64,000 nt of DNA from positions 267,027-331,026 of the forward strand of contig JBEONO010000003.1 in the NCBI GenBank assembly GCA_040544425.1, written 5' to 3'. Below the pieces are notes generated by a model. That model was not told the origin of the DNA. It ran no database searches and worked only from the letters and a program-made list of their open reading frames with translations. The position numbers and the translations under genes were made by a program. This document shows, one piece after another, positions 33,467 to 41,405 of the stretch. The stretch is from Solimicrobium sp040544425 (GTDB lineage: Bacteria; Pseudomonadota; Gammaproteobacteria; Burkholderiales; Burkholderiaceae_D). Within the stretch, counting starts at the first letter, position 1. Each line of letters starts with the position of its first letter.

Positions 33467-34548
33467 GGAATGGCCTTGATTACCTGCTCTGGTTTGATCG
33501 CGCTGACCCATTCGCTGCGGCGCTCGGTGGTAATGACGGTGCTGATAGACTGATCAATCGGCACCCATTCGGGATTCTTCTGGCGCATCAGGGCGATCAC
33601 CGGCACGTGTACGGCATTGGCCAGATGCATGACCGCGGTTTCGACTGAAATGATCAGGTCGCAGCGGCTCAGCAGCGCAGGCAACTGATAAAAATTTTCG
33701 TTGGCGCTGAATAGATGGGTGTTGGTGAGCTGGTAGGCTGAGAGCACCTGTCTGGCATTCTCCAATTCCTGTGGGACGGCATTGATCACAAAGCAGCTGT
33801 CCTGCCAGGCAGGCAGAGCGCGCATCGCAACAACCAGCTCGGCCACCGACGCAAGTGGCCAGCATCGCTTTTTGGTTTTTGCGTAGGCGTTAATAAATAC
33901 AACTTTGTGCGTGGCACCCCATTCGTTCAGTTGCCCTTGCGCATAGTCCTGCCATTTCGTCGGGATATCGATAAACGGGAAGCGTTGTTCCTGGGTCAGG
34001 TGTAAATCACTAAGCTGCGCAAACCAGTCTGCATAGACGGCGGTAATGTGATAACCATCGGACGGTCTATGGAACGGGGCAAACGACTGATCCAGTTTGG
34101 CATAAGCAGCCCGGTCCCATGGTGCGTACCAGCGTGACTTGCCTTTGATCCCGACCACGAAAGCGTTCGGCCCGATCGTGCGCGCAAGATTGGCATAGAG
34201 ATAGGGACGCAGCGTGGCCAGCGAGATCACGATCGGATAGTCTTCTTGCTGCGCCTCGGTGATTGACGCTGCCAGCAAATCCGGACTGTAGGTGCGGCGA
34301 TACACTTTGCGGAAGAACGGGCAGTTTTCAGCCCAGTCATAGAGTGCATATTTTTTCAGGAATTCCCATTCCTTCGGAGCGCTTGAACGACGCAATTCGT
34401 CGATCCAGATATCAATTTTCAGTTGCGGATTCTGTTTGGCAAATGCCGCAAAAAAATTCTGCAGATAAGTAAAGTCACCGATCGCGAGATGCGTGATAAA
34501 CAGAACTTTCTTGGCCTCTGCCAAGCGGGTGGTTGGAATAATTGGCAT
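33463..34548 (-). CDS. Glycosyltransferase family 9 (heptosyltransferase-like), second copy
   Basis: A 361-aa GT9 protein paralogous to the one at 31377-32513. VLFITHLAIGDFTYLQNFFAAF is the N-terminal motif and CDLIISVETAVMHLANAVHVPVIAL the donor site. The two copies differ in the acceptor-side half, which suggests that they add successive or different sugars. It overlaps the GT8 gene by four bases and begins 13 bases after the O-antigen ligase-like gene, so the four genes form one leftward operon. Confidence 0.9.
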   Translation of the reverse strand: MPIIPTTRLAEAKKVLFITHLAIGDFTYLQNFFAAFAKQNPQLKIDIWIDELRRSSAPKEWEFLKKYALYDWAENCPFFRKVYRRTYSPDLLAASITEAQQEDYPIVISLATLRPYLYANLARTIGPNAFVVGIKGKSRWYAPWDRAAYAKLDQSFAPFHRPSDGYHITAVYADWFAQLSDLHLTQEQRFPFIDIPTKWQDYAQGQLNEWGATHKVVFINAYAKTKKRCWPLASVAELVVAMRALPAWQDSCFVINAVPQELENARQVLSAYQLTNTHLFSANENFYQLPALLSRCDLIISVETAVMHLANAVHVPVIALMRQKNPEWVPIDQSISTVITTERRSEWVSAIKPEQVIKAIP

Positions 34549-34561
34549 GAGGGTTGGCAGC

Positions 34562-35821
34562 TTATTGGGGTTGGTCGGCTAATTCTTTATTTTTGTTAAT
34601 GATAAATGCAAACAGCACCGCAATCGACGTACAGTAAAACACATTGCACATATTCCAGCCAAACATCACGTCGACCAATCCGAAAGTCATATAGCCCAGA
34701 CACAAAGTCAGTCCCATTGCCGCCGCTGCATGGATCTGGGCATTGGGATGAAACATATACTTTGTAAAACAGGCCGTGGGAACCAGATAGGTCATCAATA
34801 TCGCAAGCAGACCAAATATTCCCATGGTGGACATGCCATAAAGGATTTCGTTATGAGAATGGTACTGAATCGCTGCAGCTTCGGTGATGATGCCGCGCTG
34901 TTTGAGTGCGCCCAGCTCAGCACTGAAATTTTCTTTGCCAACGCCAAATATTGGATGTGCCTTAAACATGATCCACGAGGCATTCCATAGCTGCAGGCGC
35001 ACGCCGATCGACGTGTCGGGATTTTTGTTGACAGTCAATTCGGTCAGGTCAATTTTGATATCATCGATCCGTTCCTGAACAATGCTTGAACTGCCAGATA
35101 CGGCTGCCATGATAATGAGGATGGCAAGGTAGGTATAAATTTTCACCTTCAGCGTTTGCGCATGCATCAGGGTTGAGACCCCAATAAAGAGAAAGAATGG
35201 AATGGCAATCCACGCCCCCCGGGTCTGCGACAGGTAAACTGAATACAGCCCGCAGATTCCAGCGACAATCTGCATCACCAGGGTTGGTATTGCATGCCGG
35301 CTTCTCCATTCTATGGAGAGCAGCGAATACATGCCCATCAACAACGCCAGTTCGGAAGAAAAGATGATGGAAAATGAATTGATGTTGCCAACCCGGATAT
35401 CGCCGCCCCGGGTGTCGATATACAAATCAACCAGATAAAAAATAGCGCCGCAGATAAATCCCCATTTAATTTTCTTGATGATTACAGACGGAAGTTGCAG
35501 CAGCAGCCAGAAAATCAAAGCGAACAGGCCGAGTCTGGAGGGCAGGTCATACATCCGGATTGAAAACGAACCGTGGGCAAGCTGCTGGATCAGTACGGCA
35601 ATGCAGGTACTGCACATGGCCAGATTCAAGGGCCAATATTGCTTGAGCGTTAGCCAGAAACTTTGATGGGCGTCACGCTTGATGGCCAGCTCAACGATTG
35701 CAATGAGCAACAGTAAGTAGTAACAAATATTGGCTAGCCTGTGAACCACCAGTGCGCATGAAAAGATTGCAAATACCGTCAAAAAAATCAAGCCATTGCT
35801 AAAATTTTGCTTTGTAATCAT
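34562..35821 (-). CDS. O-antigen ligase/polymerase family membrane protein (WaaL/Wzy-like)
   Basis: A 419-aa integral membrane protein with about eleven hydrophobic segments. The Wzy_C/WaaL core is visible: SQTRGAWIAIPFFLF (Arg-rich junction), a periplasmic loop with RLQLWNASWIMFKAHPIFGVGKENF, and the conserved YHSHNEILYGMSTMGIFGLL. Family members attach O-antigen to lipid A-core or polymerise repeat units in the periplasm. The neighbouring core transferases favour a ligase. First gene of the LPS cluster; a likely -10 lies about 53 bases upstream. Confidence 0.88.
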   Translation of the reverse strand: MITKQNFSNGLIFLTVFAIFSCALVVHRLANICYYLLLLIAIVELAIKRDAHQSFWLTLKQYWPLNLAMCSTCIAVLIQQLAHGSFSIRMYDLPSRLGLFALIFWLLLQLPSVIIKKIKWGFICGAIFYLVDLYIDTRGGDIRVGNINSFSIIFSSELALLMGMYSLLSIEWRSRHAIPTLVMQIVAGICGLYSVYLSQTRGAWIAIPFFLFIGVSTLMHAQTLKVKIYTYLAILIIMAAVSGSSSIVQERIDDIKIDLTELTVNKNPDTSIGVRLQLWNASWIMFKAHPIFGVGKENFSAELGALKQRGIITEAAAIQYHSHNEILYGMSTMGIFGLLAILMTYLVPTACFTKYMFHPNAQIHAAAAMGLTLCLGYMTFGLVDVMFGWNMCNVFYCTSIAVLFAFIINKNKELADQPQ

Positions 35822-35873
35822 TCATGCTTTCGACGCTGATTGGCATTAATTATGCAAAAAAATGCAATGAGGG

Positions 35874-35879
35874 ATTATA
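35874..35879 (-). promoter_or_regulatory. Likely -10 element of the LPS-core operon
   Basis: On the minus strand this is TATAAT, 52 bases before the ATG of the ligase/polymerase gene at 35821. No convincing -35 hexamer is seen at the right spacing. The transcribed leader would contain a short A/T-rich palindromic segment (GCATTAATTATGC with an A-run). Confidence 0.35.
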
Positions 35880-35958
35880 CAGAAGAGAATCGCACGCGGA
35901 TTGTCGGTGAAGGTAGGAATGCTACAAAAATCGGGATCAGTTGTAACAAATTTTGTTG

Positions 35959-36297
35959 CTAGGCCAAAGTGTTAATTACGTTGCCCTGGGTAGATGTCGT
36001 GCCGGTATTGCTTATCGTCGGTGTGGCGTTGATGCTGACGTTTGTTGATGATGGACTGCCTGAGGCTGACGCAGTAGATTGCAAAACGCTGATTTTCGCT
36101 TCCACGCTGCCAATTTGCGCGGTCAATGCCTTTTGGGTTTGTACGCAATCGGTCTTGCATAATTGCTGTTGAAGACCGGCCAGTTGTTGCTGTAATGCGC
36201 CGATTTGTGCCTGGTTGTTGCCGCCTGAGCTCGCAGTCCCGCTTGCCCCATAAAAACTGGAGCCGCCAATGGAACCTGATCCGACTGCTGCAACCAT
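35959..36297 (-). CDS. FlxA-like family protein
   Basis: A 112-aa protein resembling the FlxA-like family. The N-terminus is low-complexity Gly/Ser (GSGSIGGSSFYGASGTASSGG). A coiled-coil segment rich in Gln and Leu follows (IGALQQQLAGLQQQL), then two cysteines (CKTDC), a second coiled segment (ALTAQIGSVEAKISVLQ) and a Ser/Thr/Asn-rich tail. E. coli flxA is in the flagellar regulon, and its role is unknown. The ATG at 36297 follows GGGAG. It is downstream of rng with an 80-base gap on the same strand. No flagellar gene is in the window. The disordered N-terminus would suit type III export, which is speculation. Confidence 0.75.
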   Translation of the reverse strand: MVAAVGSGSIGGSSFYGASGTASSGGNNQAQIGALQQQLAGLQQQLCKTDCVQTQKALTAQIGSVEAKISVLQSTASASGSPSSTNVSINATPTISNTGTTSTQGNVINTLA

Positions 36298-36377
36298 CTT
36301 GACTCCCAACTACCCGGTACTGCTTAGGTTATCGGCAGGACATTCCAAAAACACAGGGCCAATGATGTGAATAGCGC

Positions 36378-37835
36378 TCACATTAAGATCACGTCGTATT
36401 GTTCCTGGTGGTAGTTGTTTTCAACCTGCAGTGAAATTGGTTTGCCGATGAAGTCGCCCAGCATGGCCAGATGTTGGGATTCTTCTTCCAGGAACAGATC
36501 AACCACCACCTGTGAGGCCAGAATGCGAAACTCACGGGGATTGAACTGTTTGGCTTCGCGCAGCAGTTCGCGCAGGATTTCGTAACAAATCGTGCGCGCA
36601 GTTTTGACCTGTCCTTTGCCGCCGCAGGCCGGGCAGGTTTCGCACAGAATATGAGCCAGCGATTCGCGGGTGCGTTTGCGGGTCACTTCCACCAGCCCCA
36701 GCGCCGAGAATCCGGATGCAGACAGTTTGGTGCGGTCGCGGGCAAAGGCCTTGTTCAACTCGGTCAATACCGCGGTCTTGTGTTCCGGATTTTCCATATC
36801 GATCAAATCCAGAATGATCATGCCACCCAAATTGCGCAGACGCAGCTGGCGTGCGATGGCATGGGCGGCTTCCAGATTGGTCTTGAAGATGGTGTCGGCA
36901 AAATTGCGTCCGGCCACATAGCTGCCGGTATTGACGTCGATGGTGGTCATGGCCTCGGTCTGTTCCACGATCAGATAGCCGCCTGATTTCAGATCAACCC
37001 GGCGACCCAGCGCGCGCTCGATTTCTTCTTCGACCCCATTCAGGTCAAACAACGGCCGCTCGCCCGTGTAGTGAATCAGTTTCGGGATCACGGAGGGCGT
37101 GTAACTTTGCGCAAAGGCCAGCAATTTCTGATAATTTTCACGCGAATCGACCTGGATGGTGGCCGTTTCCACGTTCACGAAATCGCGCAATACCCGCTGC
37201 GCCAGATTTAAATCCTGATGCAACAGGCTGGTTGGCGGCTTGCTCTTGGCCAGCAGGCAGATATTGGCCCAGGTCTTGCGCAGGTATTCGACGTCCATCT
37301 GCAATTCGGCTTCAGAGGCGTCTTCGGCCATGGTGCGCACGATAAAGCCGCCTTTTTCATCCGGGGCGAGTAAATTCTGCACCATGGCGCGCAGCACTTC
37401 GCGGTCGTGTTCATTGCCAATTTTTTGCGAAATGCCGATATGCGAATCCTGCGGCAAAAATACCAGCATCCGGCCGGCAATGGAAATTTGGGTAGACAGT
37501 CGCGCGCCCTTGGTGCCGATCGGGTCTTTAATTACCTGGACCAGGACAGCCTGTCCGTCAAACAGCAGTTTTTCTATCGGCAGCGGTGTCGCTGAATCAT
37601 TGTTGCGTACGTCCCAGATATCGGCCACATGCAGAAAGGCGGCGCGTTCCAGTCCGATGTCAATAAATGCTGATTGCATGCCGGGCAGCACACGTACCAC
37701 TTTGCCCAAATAAATATTGCCAACCAGGCCGCGCGACATGGTTCGCTCGATATGTAATTCCTGGACTGCACCTTGAAAAATAATTGCGACGCGGGTTTCT
37801 TGCGGAGTGATATTAATTAATATGTTTTCACTCAT
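36378..37835 (-). CDS. rng: Ribonuclease G
   Basis: A 485-aa endoribonuclease of the RNase E/G family, which matures 16S rRNA 5' ends and degrades mRNA. The S1 RNA-binding domain is N-terminal (GNIYLGKVVRVLPGMQSAFIDIG), the catalytic region includes TTIDVNTGSYVAG and LRNLGGMIILDLIDM with the metal-binding Asp residues, and the zinc-link motif is CETCPACGGKG. The length is that of RNase G, lacking the long C-terminal scaffold of RNase E. It overlaps maf by four bases. Confidence 0.96.
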   Translation of the reverse strand: MSENILINITPQETRVAIIFQGAVQELHIERTMSRGLVGNIYLGKVVRVLPGMQSAFIDIGLERAAFLHVADIWDVRNNDSATPLPIEKLLFDGQAVLVQVIKDPIGTKGARLSTQISIAGRMLVFLPQDSHIGISQKIGNEHDREVLRAMVQNLLAPDEKGGFIVRTMAEDASEAELQMDVEYLRKTWANICLLAKSKPPTSLLHQDLNLAQRVLRDFVNVETATIQVDSRENYQKLLAFAQSYTPSVIPKLIHYTGERPLFDLNGVEEEIERALGRRVDLKSGGYLIVEQTEAMTTIDVNTGSYVAGRNFADTIFKTNLEAAHAIARQLRLRNLGGMIILDLIDMENPEHKTAVLTELNKAFARDRTKLSASGFSALGLVEVTRKRTRESLAHILCETCPACGGKGQVKTARTICYEILRELLREAKQFNPREFRILASQVVVDLFLEEESQHLAMLGDFIGKPISLQVENNYHQEQYDVILM

Positions 37836-38452
37836 GAGAGACTGATTCCAACATCAGACAGCAACTGCGCAGTTTCAAACAGGGGCAGACCCATGATCCC
37901 CGAATAACTGCCGCTGATATTGGAAATAAATTGTGCAGCACTGCCCTGAATACCATAGCCGCCAGCTTTGTCATAGGGTTCCTGGGTATCGCAATAGTGG
38001 CTGATCTGCTGTGGCGTGATGATGCAGAACGTGACGTCGGAAACCTGGGTGCGTTCAATATGCTGATCCTGAAAATGCACTGCAACCGTCGTGAACACCT
38101 GATGAGTCTGCCCTGACAGCTTGGTCAGCATCTGCACGGCATCGTGGCGCGTAGCCGGTTTGCCGTAAATTACGCCGTCCAGCACCACCGTCGTGTCGGC
38201 GGCCAGAACCGGCCGGACCGGCAATTTACGCATGACCATCATATTCCAGGCCGCGACCGCTTTTTCATTGGTGACGCGTTCCACGTACATATTCGGTTGT
38301 TCGCCGGGGCGCGCCGTTTCCGGGACATCCACCGGGCGTGCATTACTGTCGCGCAGCAACAGGATCTCAAAACTGATACCAATTTGACGCAGCAATTCGC
38401 GACGTCGCGGGCTCTTTGAGGCCAGATAGATTTTGTTATCTTGCAGTTTCAT
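37832..38452 (-). CDS. maf: Maf-family nucleotide pyrophosphatase
   Basis: A 206-aa house-cleaning nucleotide pyrophosphatase that hydrolyses non-canonical or modified nucleoside triphosphates. YLASKSPRRRELLRQIG is the N-terminal signature, VLAADTTVVLDGVIYGKP is the second block and EPYDKAGGYGIQGSAAQFI the third. The ATG before KLQDNKIYLAS fits the family; the frame stays open far upstream, but that extension is not homologous. The VxxDTTV pattern suits the dTTP/UTP-specific branch. Part of the leftward yebC-to-rng operon. Confidence 0.94.
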   Translation of the reverse strand: MKLQDNKIYLASKSPRRRELLRQIGISFEILLLRDSNARPVDVPETARPGEQPNMYVERVTNEKAVAAWNMMVMRKLPVRPVLAADTTVVLDGVIYGKPATRHDAVQMLTKLSGQTHQVFTTVAVHFQDQHIERTQVSDVTFCIITPQQISHYCDTQEPYDKAGGYGIQGSAAQFISNISGSYSGIMGLPLFETAQLLSDVGISLS

Positions 38453-38600
38453 GTTGGCTAGGCGCGGCACGGGGGGCGCTGTTGATTTTTCGGATAAGCA
38501 ATATCGTAACTGAATTCGCGCCGATAGGGTGGTTAAGCGTGGCGTTATATACCCATAATTCAGCTTATCCAGAGGGGCAGCCGATCCGGCAGTGGCAGAT

Positions 38601-39071
38601 TTATGCCCGGTGATAGGGGTGATTTTGGGTGATCGACCAGGCGCGATAGAGCTGTTCTGCCAACAATACCCGCACCATGCCATGCGGCAGGGTCAGACTT
38701 GAGATGCGGATTTTGAGGTTGGCGCGGGCCTTGAATTCGGCGTCCAGGCCGTCGGCACCGCCGATAACGAAACAGGTATCACCACCGGCCTGCTGCCATT
38801 CGGTCAGCAGTTGTGACAGTTGCCTGGTGGTCAGGTCTTTGCCGTGTTCATCGAGGGCAATGATGCGGGTTTGCCGGGGAATTGCCGCTTCAATCTTGCT
38901 GCGCTCCAGAGCCATTACGGTTTCAGCGGTTTTGCTGCCGGAGCGTTCGACCGGTTTGATTTCTTTTAACACGATCCGGCAGTCAGACGGCATCCGTTTG
39001 CTGTATTCGGTAAAGCCGGACTCGATCCAGTCCGGCATTTTGTGTCCGACTGCGGCGATGATCAGTTGCAT
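38601..39071 (-). CDS. rlmH: 23S rRNA pseudouridine-1915 N3-methyltransferase RlmH
   Basis: A 156-aa SPOUT methyltransferase that modifies pseudouridine 1915 in helix 69 of 23S rRNA on assembled ribosomes. IIALDEHGKDLTTRQLSQLL, CFVIGGADGLDAEFKARA (SAM knot) and the C-terminal LTLPHGMVRVLLAEQLYRAW with HPYHRA are all family signatures and intact. The length is the standard 155-156 aa. It follows rsfS by 8 bases, as in most Proteobacteria. Confidence 0.97.
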   Translation of the reverse strand: MQLIIAAVGHKMPDWIESGFTEYSKRMPSDCRIVLKEIKPVERSGSKTAETVMALERSKIEAAIPRQTRIIALDEHGKDLTTRQLSQLLTEWQQAGGDTCFVIGGADGLDAEFKARANLKIRISSLTLPHGMVRVLLAEQLYRAWSITQNHPYHRA

Positions 39072-39079
39072 GCGCCGAT

Positions 39080-39748
39080 CTATTTTGCAAACGACTTGCG
39101 CGTCGCTTTTTTGGCAGCGGCCTGCTTGGCTGAGGAAACGGCAGCCTTGCTTGCTGCAACCTTGATCGTGGTGCCGATCGCTTTTTTGCGCGGTGCAGCA
39201 GGTTTTTTCTCGCCAGTTGCTGCGGTGCTGCGTGGGGCGCGTTTTGGTTTGACTTCTTCACCAGCGACTGCTGCGACGCGCGGTTTTCTGGCGGGCTTTT
39301 TGACTTCGTCATCCAGCGTGGTTTGGGTAGCCTGATTGATATTGCTGCGCACGCGCGGTGCTTTTTCTTCAACCGGTTCTTCGGCAGTGCGCTTGCTGAC
39401 CCGTTTGGCCGCGCCGATCTTGACTTCCTTGTCGCCCCACAGTTCTTCCAGGCGATAGTAACCGCGGATCACCGGCTGCATGATATGCACCACCATGTCA
39501 CCCAGATCAACCAGCACCCATTCACCGATATCTTCGCCTTCAACGCCGATCACATCGCCACCGTTTTCTTTGACCTTTTCGCGTACCGAAGCAGCCAATG
39601 CCTTGGTTTGACGGTTTGAGGTACCCGACGCGATGCAAATCCGGTCAAACAGGCTGGTCAAATGGGTTGTGTCATACACTTTGATATCCTGAGCTTTGAC
39701 GTCTTCCAGCGCATCGAGCACCAAGGTTTGTAATTTTTTAATATCCAT
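39080..39748 (-). CDS. rsfS: Ribosomal silencing factor RsfS with long basic C-terminal tail
   Basis: A 222-aa protein. Residues 1-110 are a complete RsfS domain (TSLFDRICIASGTSNRQTKALA, then GEDIGEWVLVDLGDMVVHIMQP and YYRLEELWG), which binds ribosomal protein L14 and blocks subunit joining in starvation. The remaining 110 residues are low-complexity and very rich in Lys, Ala, Arg and Pro, like histone-H1-type or AlgP tails (KKPAAPRKKAIG, AKQAAAKKATRKSFAK). Typical RsfS proteins are 105-140 aa. The start is the ATG at 39748; a TTG three codons upstream is less likely. The tail presumably adds RNA or ribosome affinity. Confidence 0.94.
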   Translation of the reverse strand: MDIKKLQTLVLDALEDVKAQDIKVYDTTHLTSLFDRICIASGTSNRQTKALAASVREKVKENGGDVIGVEGEDIGEWVLVDLGDMVVHIMQPVIRGYYRLEELWGDKEVKIGAAKRVSKRTAEEPVEEKAPRVRSNINQATQTTLDDEVKKPARKPRVAAVAGEEVKPKRAPRSTAATGEKKPAAPRKKAIGTTIKVAASKAAVSSAKQAAAKKATRKSFAK

Positions 39749-39855
39749 GATTTCCAATTATGTTTAGGTTGTGATGCGAATTCGTTTTGATCGGCATTTC
39801 ATAGTAGACCATCAATCGCAACGGATTACAGCTTATTTTTGTTATTTATATTGCA

Positions 39856-40509
39856 TTAATACAAATGATGTTCCTGCACGTACTTCAGGACGGCAGGCGG
39901 CATGGCGTCCGCTTGCAGGCGATCCCGGAGTTCCGTCGACGAGATATCGATGGCCAGTTCCTCGCACAGATAAGTATGCCCAGACGCTTGCTGCCGCAAT
40001 TGCGTTATCGTTCCGGCTCGTTGTTTAAATTCGCGGGCGACCAGACTGTCCAGTTCATCCAGTGCGAAGCCCGGACGGCTGACTACGGCAATATGGGCCA
40101 GATCAAATAAATGTTCCCAATTATTCCAGCTTGGTAAATGCAAGAGCTGGTCGGTGCCAATGACAAATACCATCGATGCCGATGGGCCAAATTCATTGCG
40201 CAATTGGGTTAGCGTATCGACGCTGTAGCTGGGCGTGCCGGTCAGGGCGCGTTGCATTTCCTGTTGGTCGATCACCAGCGAGTTGGTGCTCGCCAGTTCA
40301 GTGAACGCCAAAGACAACATTGCCAGCCTATGCTCTGCGCTGACATGGAACGGCAGTTTTTGCCAGGACCAGCCGCTCGGTATGATACGCACTTGAGTGG
40401 GATTAAGCAAATCGGCCATTTTTCGGGCTATCGCAACGTGCCCGTTATGCACCGGGTCAAAGCTCCCCCCCAGGATGAGAATGCAAGGGGTTTGGTCTGG
40501 TGTCGTCAC
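39856..40509 (-). CDS. nadD: Nicotinate-nucleotide adenylyltransferase
   Basis: A 217-aa nucleotidyltransferase that makes deamido-NAD+ from nicotinate mononucleotide and ATP. LILGGSFDPVHNGHVAIAR holds the HxGH catalytic motif, FVIGTDQLLHLPSWNNWEHLF is the conserved central block, and DISSTELRDRL the C-terminal ISSTxIR motif. The start is a GTG that overlaps the hemF stop codon (GTGA); upstream in-frame codons lie inside hemF and would add unrelated residues. Confidence 0.94.
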   Translation of the reverse strand: MTTPDQTPCILILGGSFDPVHNGHVAIARKMADLLNPTQVRIIPSGWSWQKLPFHVSAEHRLAMLSLAFTELASTNSLVIDQQEMQRALTGTPSYSVDTLTQLRNEFGPSASMVFVIGTDQLLHLPSWNNWEHLFDLAHIAVVSRPGFALDELDSLVAREFKQRAGTITQLRQQASGHTYLCEELAIDISSTELRDRLQADAMPPAVLKYVQEHHLY

Positions 40510-41405
40510 TCGAGCCAGTCGCGATGAATCAGGAAATCGCTGTATAAACGCGCTTCCGGTGTACCAGCTGCGGGATGCCAGTCGTAGCGCCACACGACTG
40601 ACGGTGGCATCGACATCAGGATCGATTCAGTCCGTCCTCCCGACTGCAGTCCAAACAGAGTCCCACGATCAAACACCAGATTGAATTCAACATAACGACC
40701 ACGGCGATAGGCCTGGAAATCCCGCTCGTGTTCCGTGTAAGGGGTATGCCGGGTGCGCTCGACGATCGGGCCGTAAGCCGGGATAAAGGCATTGCCGACT
40801 GCCTGCATCATCGCGAAGCTCTGCTCAAGTGGCAAGCGATTGAAATCGTCGAAGAAAATGCCACCGATGCCGCGCGGTTCCTTGCGGTGCTTCAGATAAA
40901 AATATTGATCACACCAGGTTTTAAATTCCGGATACAGATCGTCGCCAAACGGCACCAGAGCATTTCTGCAAGTTTGATGAAAGTGCTGTGCGTCTTCAGC
41001 GAAACCATAATAGGGCGTTAAGTCCATGCCGCCGCCAAACCACCAGACTGGCTCCTGACCGGATGCATGGGTGCTGAAAAAGCGCACATTCATATGCACG
41101 GTCGGGCTATACGGATTTTTAGGATGCAGAACCAGTGACACGCCCATTGCTTCCCAGCTGCGTCCGGCCAGTTCAGGCCTGCTGGCCGCTGCCGAGGGCG
41201 GCAGGTTGCTGCCCAATACGTGTGAGAAATTGACCCCGCCGCGTTCAAAGAATGCGCCTTGTTCGATCACCCGCGAGATCCCGCCACCACCTTCGGGACG
41301 CTCCCAGCTGTCGGTCAAAAAACTGTGACCGTCGATCTTTTCCAGGGCTGCAACGATATTGGCTTGCAGCTGGAGCAGGTAATTTTTAACTTCGCTGTTG
41401 TTCAT
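40506..41405 (-). CDS. hemF: Oxygen-dependent coproporphyrinogen III oxidase
   Basis: A 299-aa haem-synthesis enzyme that oxidatively decarboxylates coproporphyrinogen III using oxygen. GGGISRVIEQGAFFERGGVNFSHV, WWFGGGMDLTPYYGFAEDAQHFHQ, GIGGIFFDDFN and the C-terminal GGRTESILMSMPP are all diagnostic. Its presence indicates aerobic haem synthesis. It overlaps purD upstream and nadD downstream by four bases each. Confidence 0.97.
   Translation of the reverse strand: MNNSEVKNYLLQLQANIVAALEKIDGHSFLTDSWERPEGGGGISRVIEQGAFFERGGVNFSHVLGSNLPPSAAASRPELAGRSWEAMGVSLVLHPKNPYSPTVHMNVRFFSTHASGQEPVWWFGGGMDLTPYYGFAEDAQHFHQTCRNALVPFGDDLYPEFKTWCDQYFYLKHRKEPRGIGGIFFDDFNRLPLEQSFAMMQAVGNAFIPAYGPIVERTRHTPYTEHERDFQAYRRGRYVEFNLVFDRGTLFGLQSGGRTESILMSMPPSVVWRYDWHPAAGTPEARLYSDFLIHRDWLE

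Noticed and set aside
39080..39420. Basic low-complexity end of rsfS as a frameshift or assembly error
   Set aside because: The frame stays open with consistent Lys/Ala/Arg codon use to a proper stop 8 bases before rlmH, so it appears genuine.
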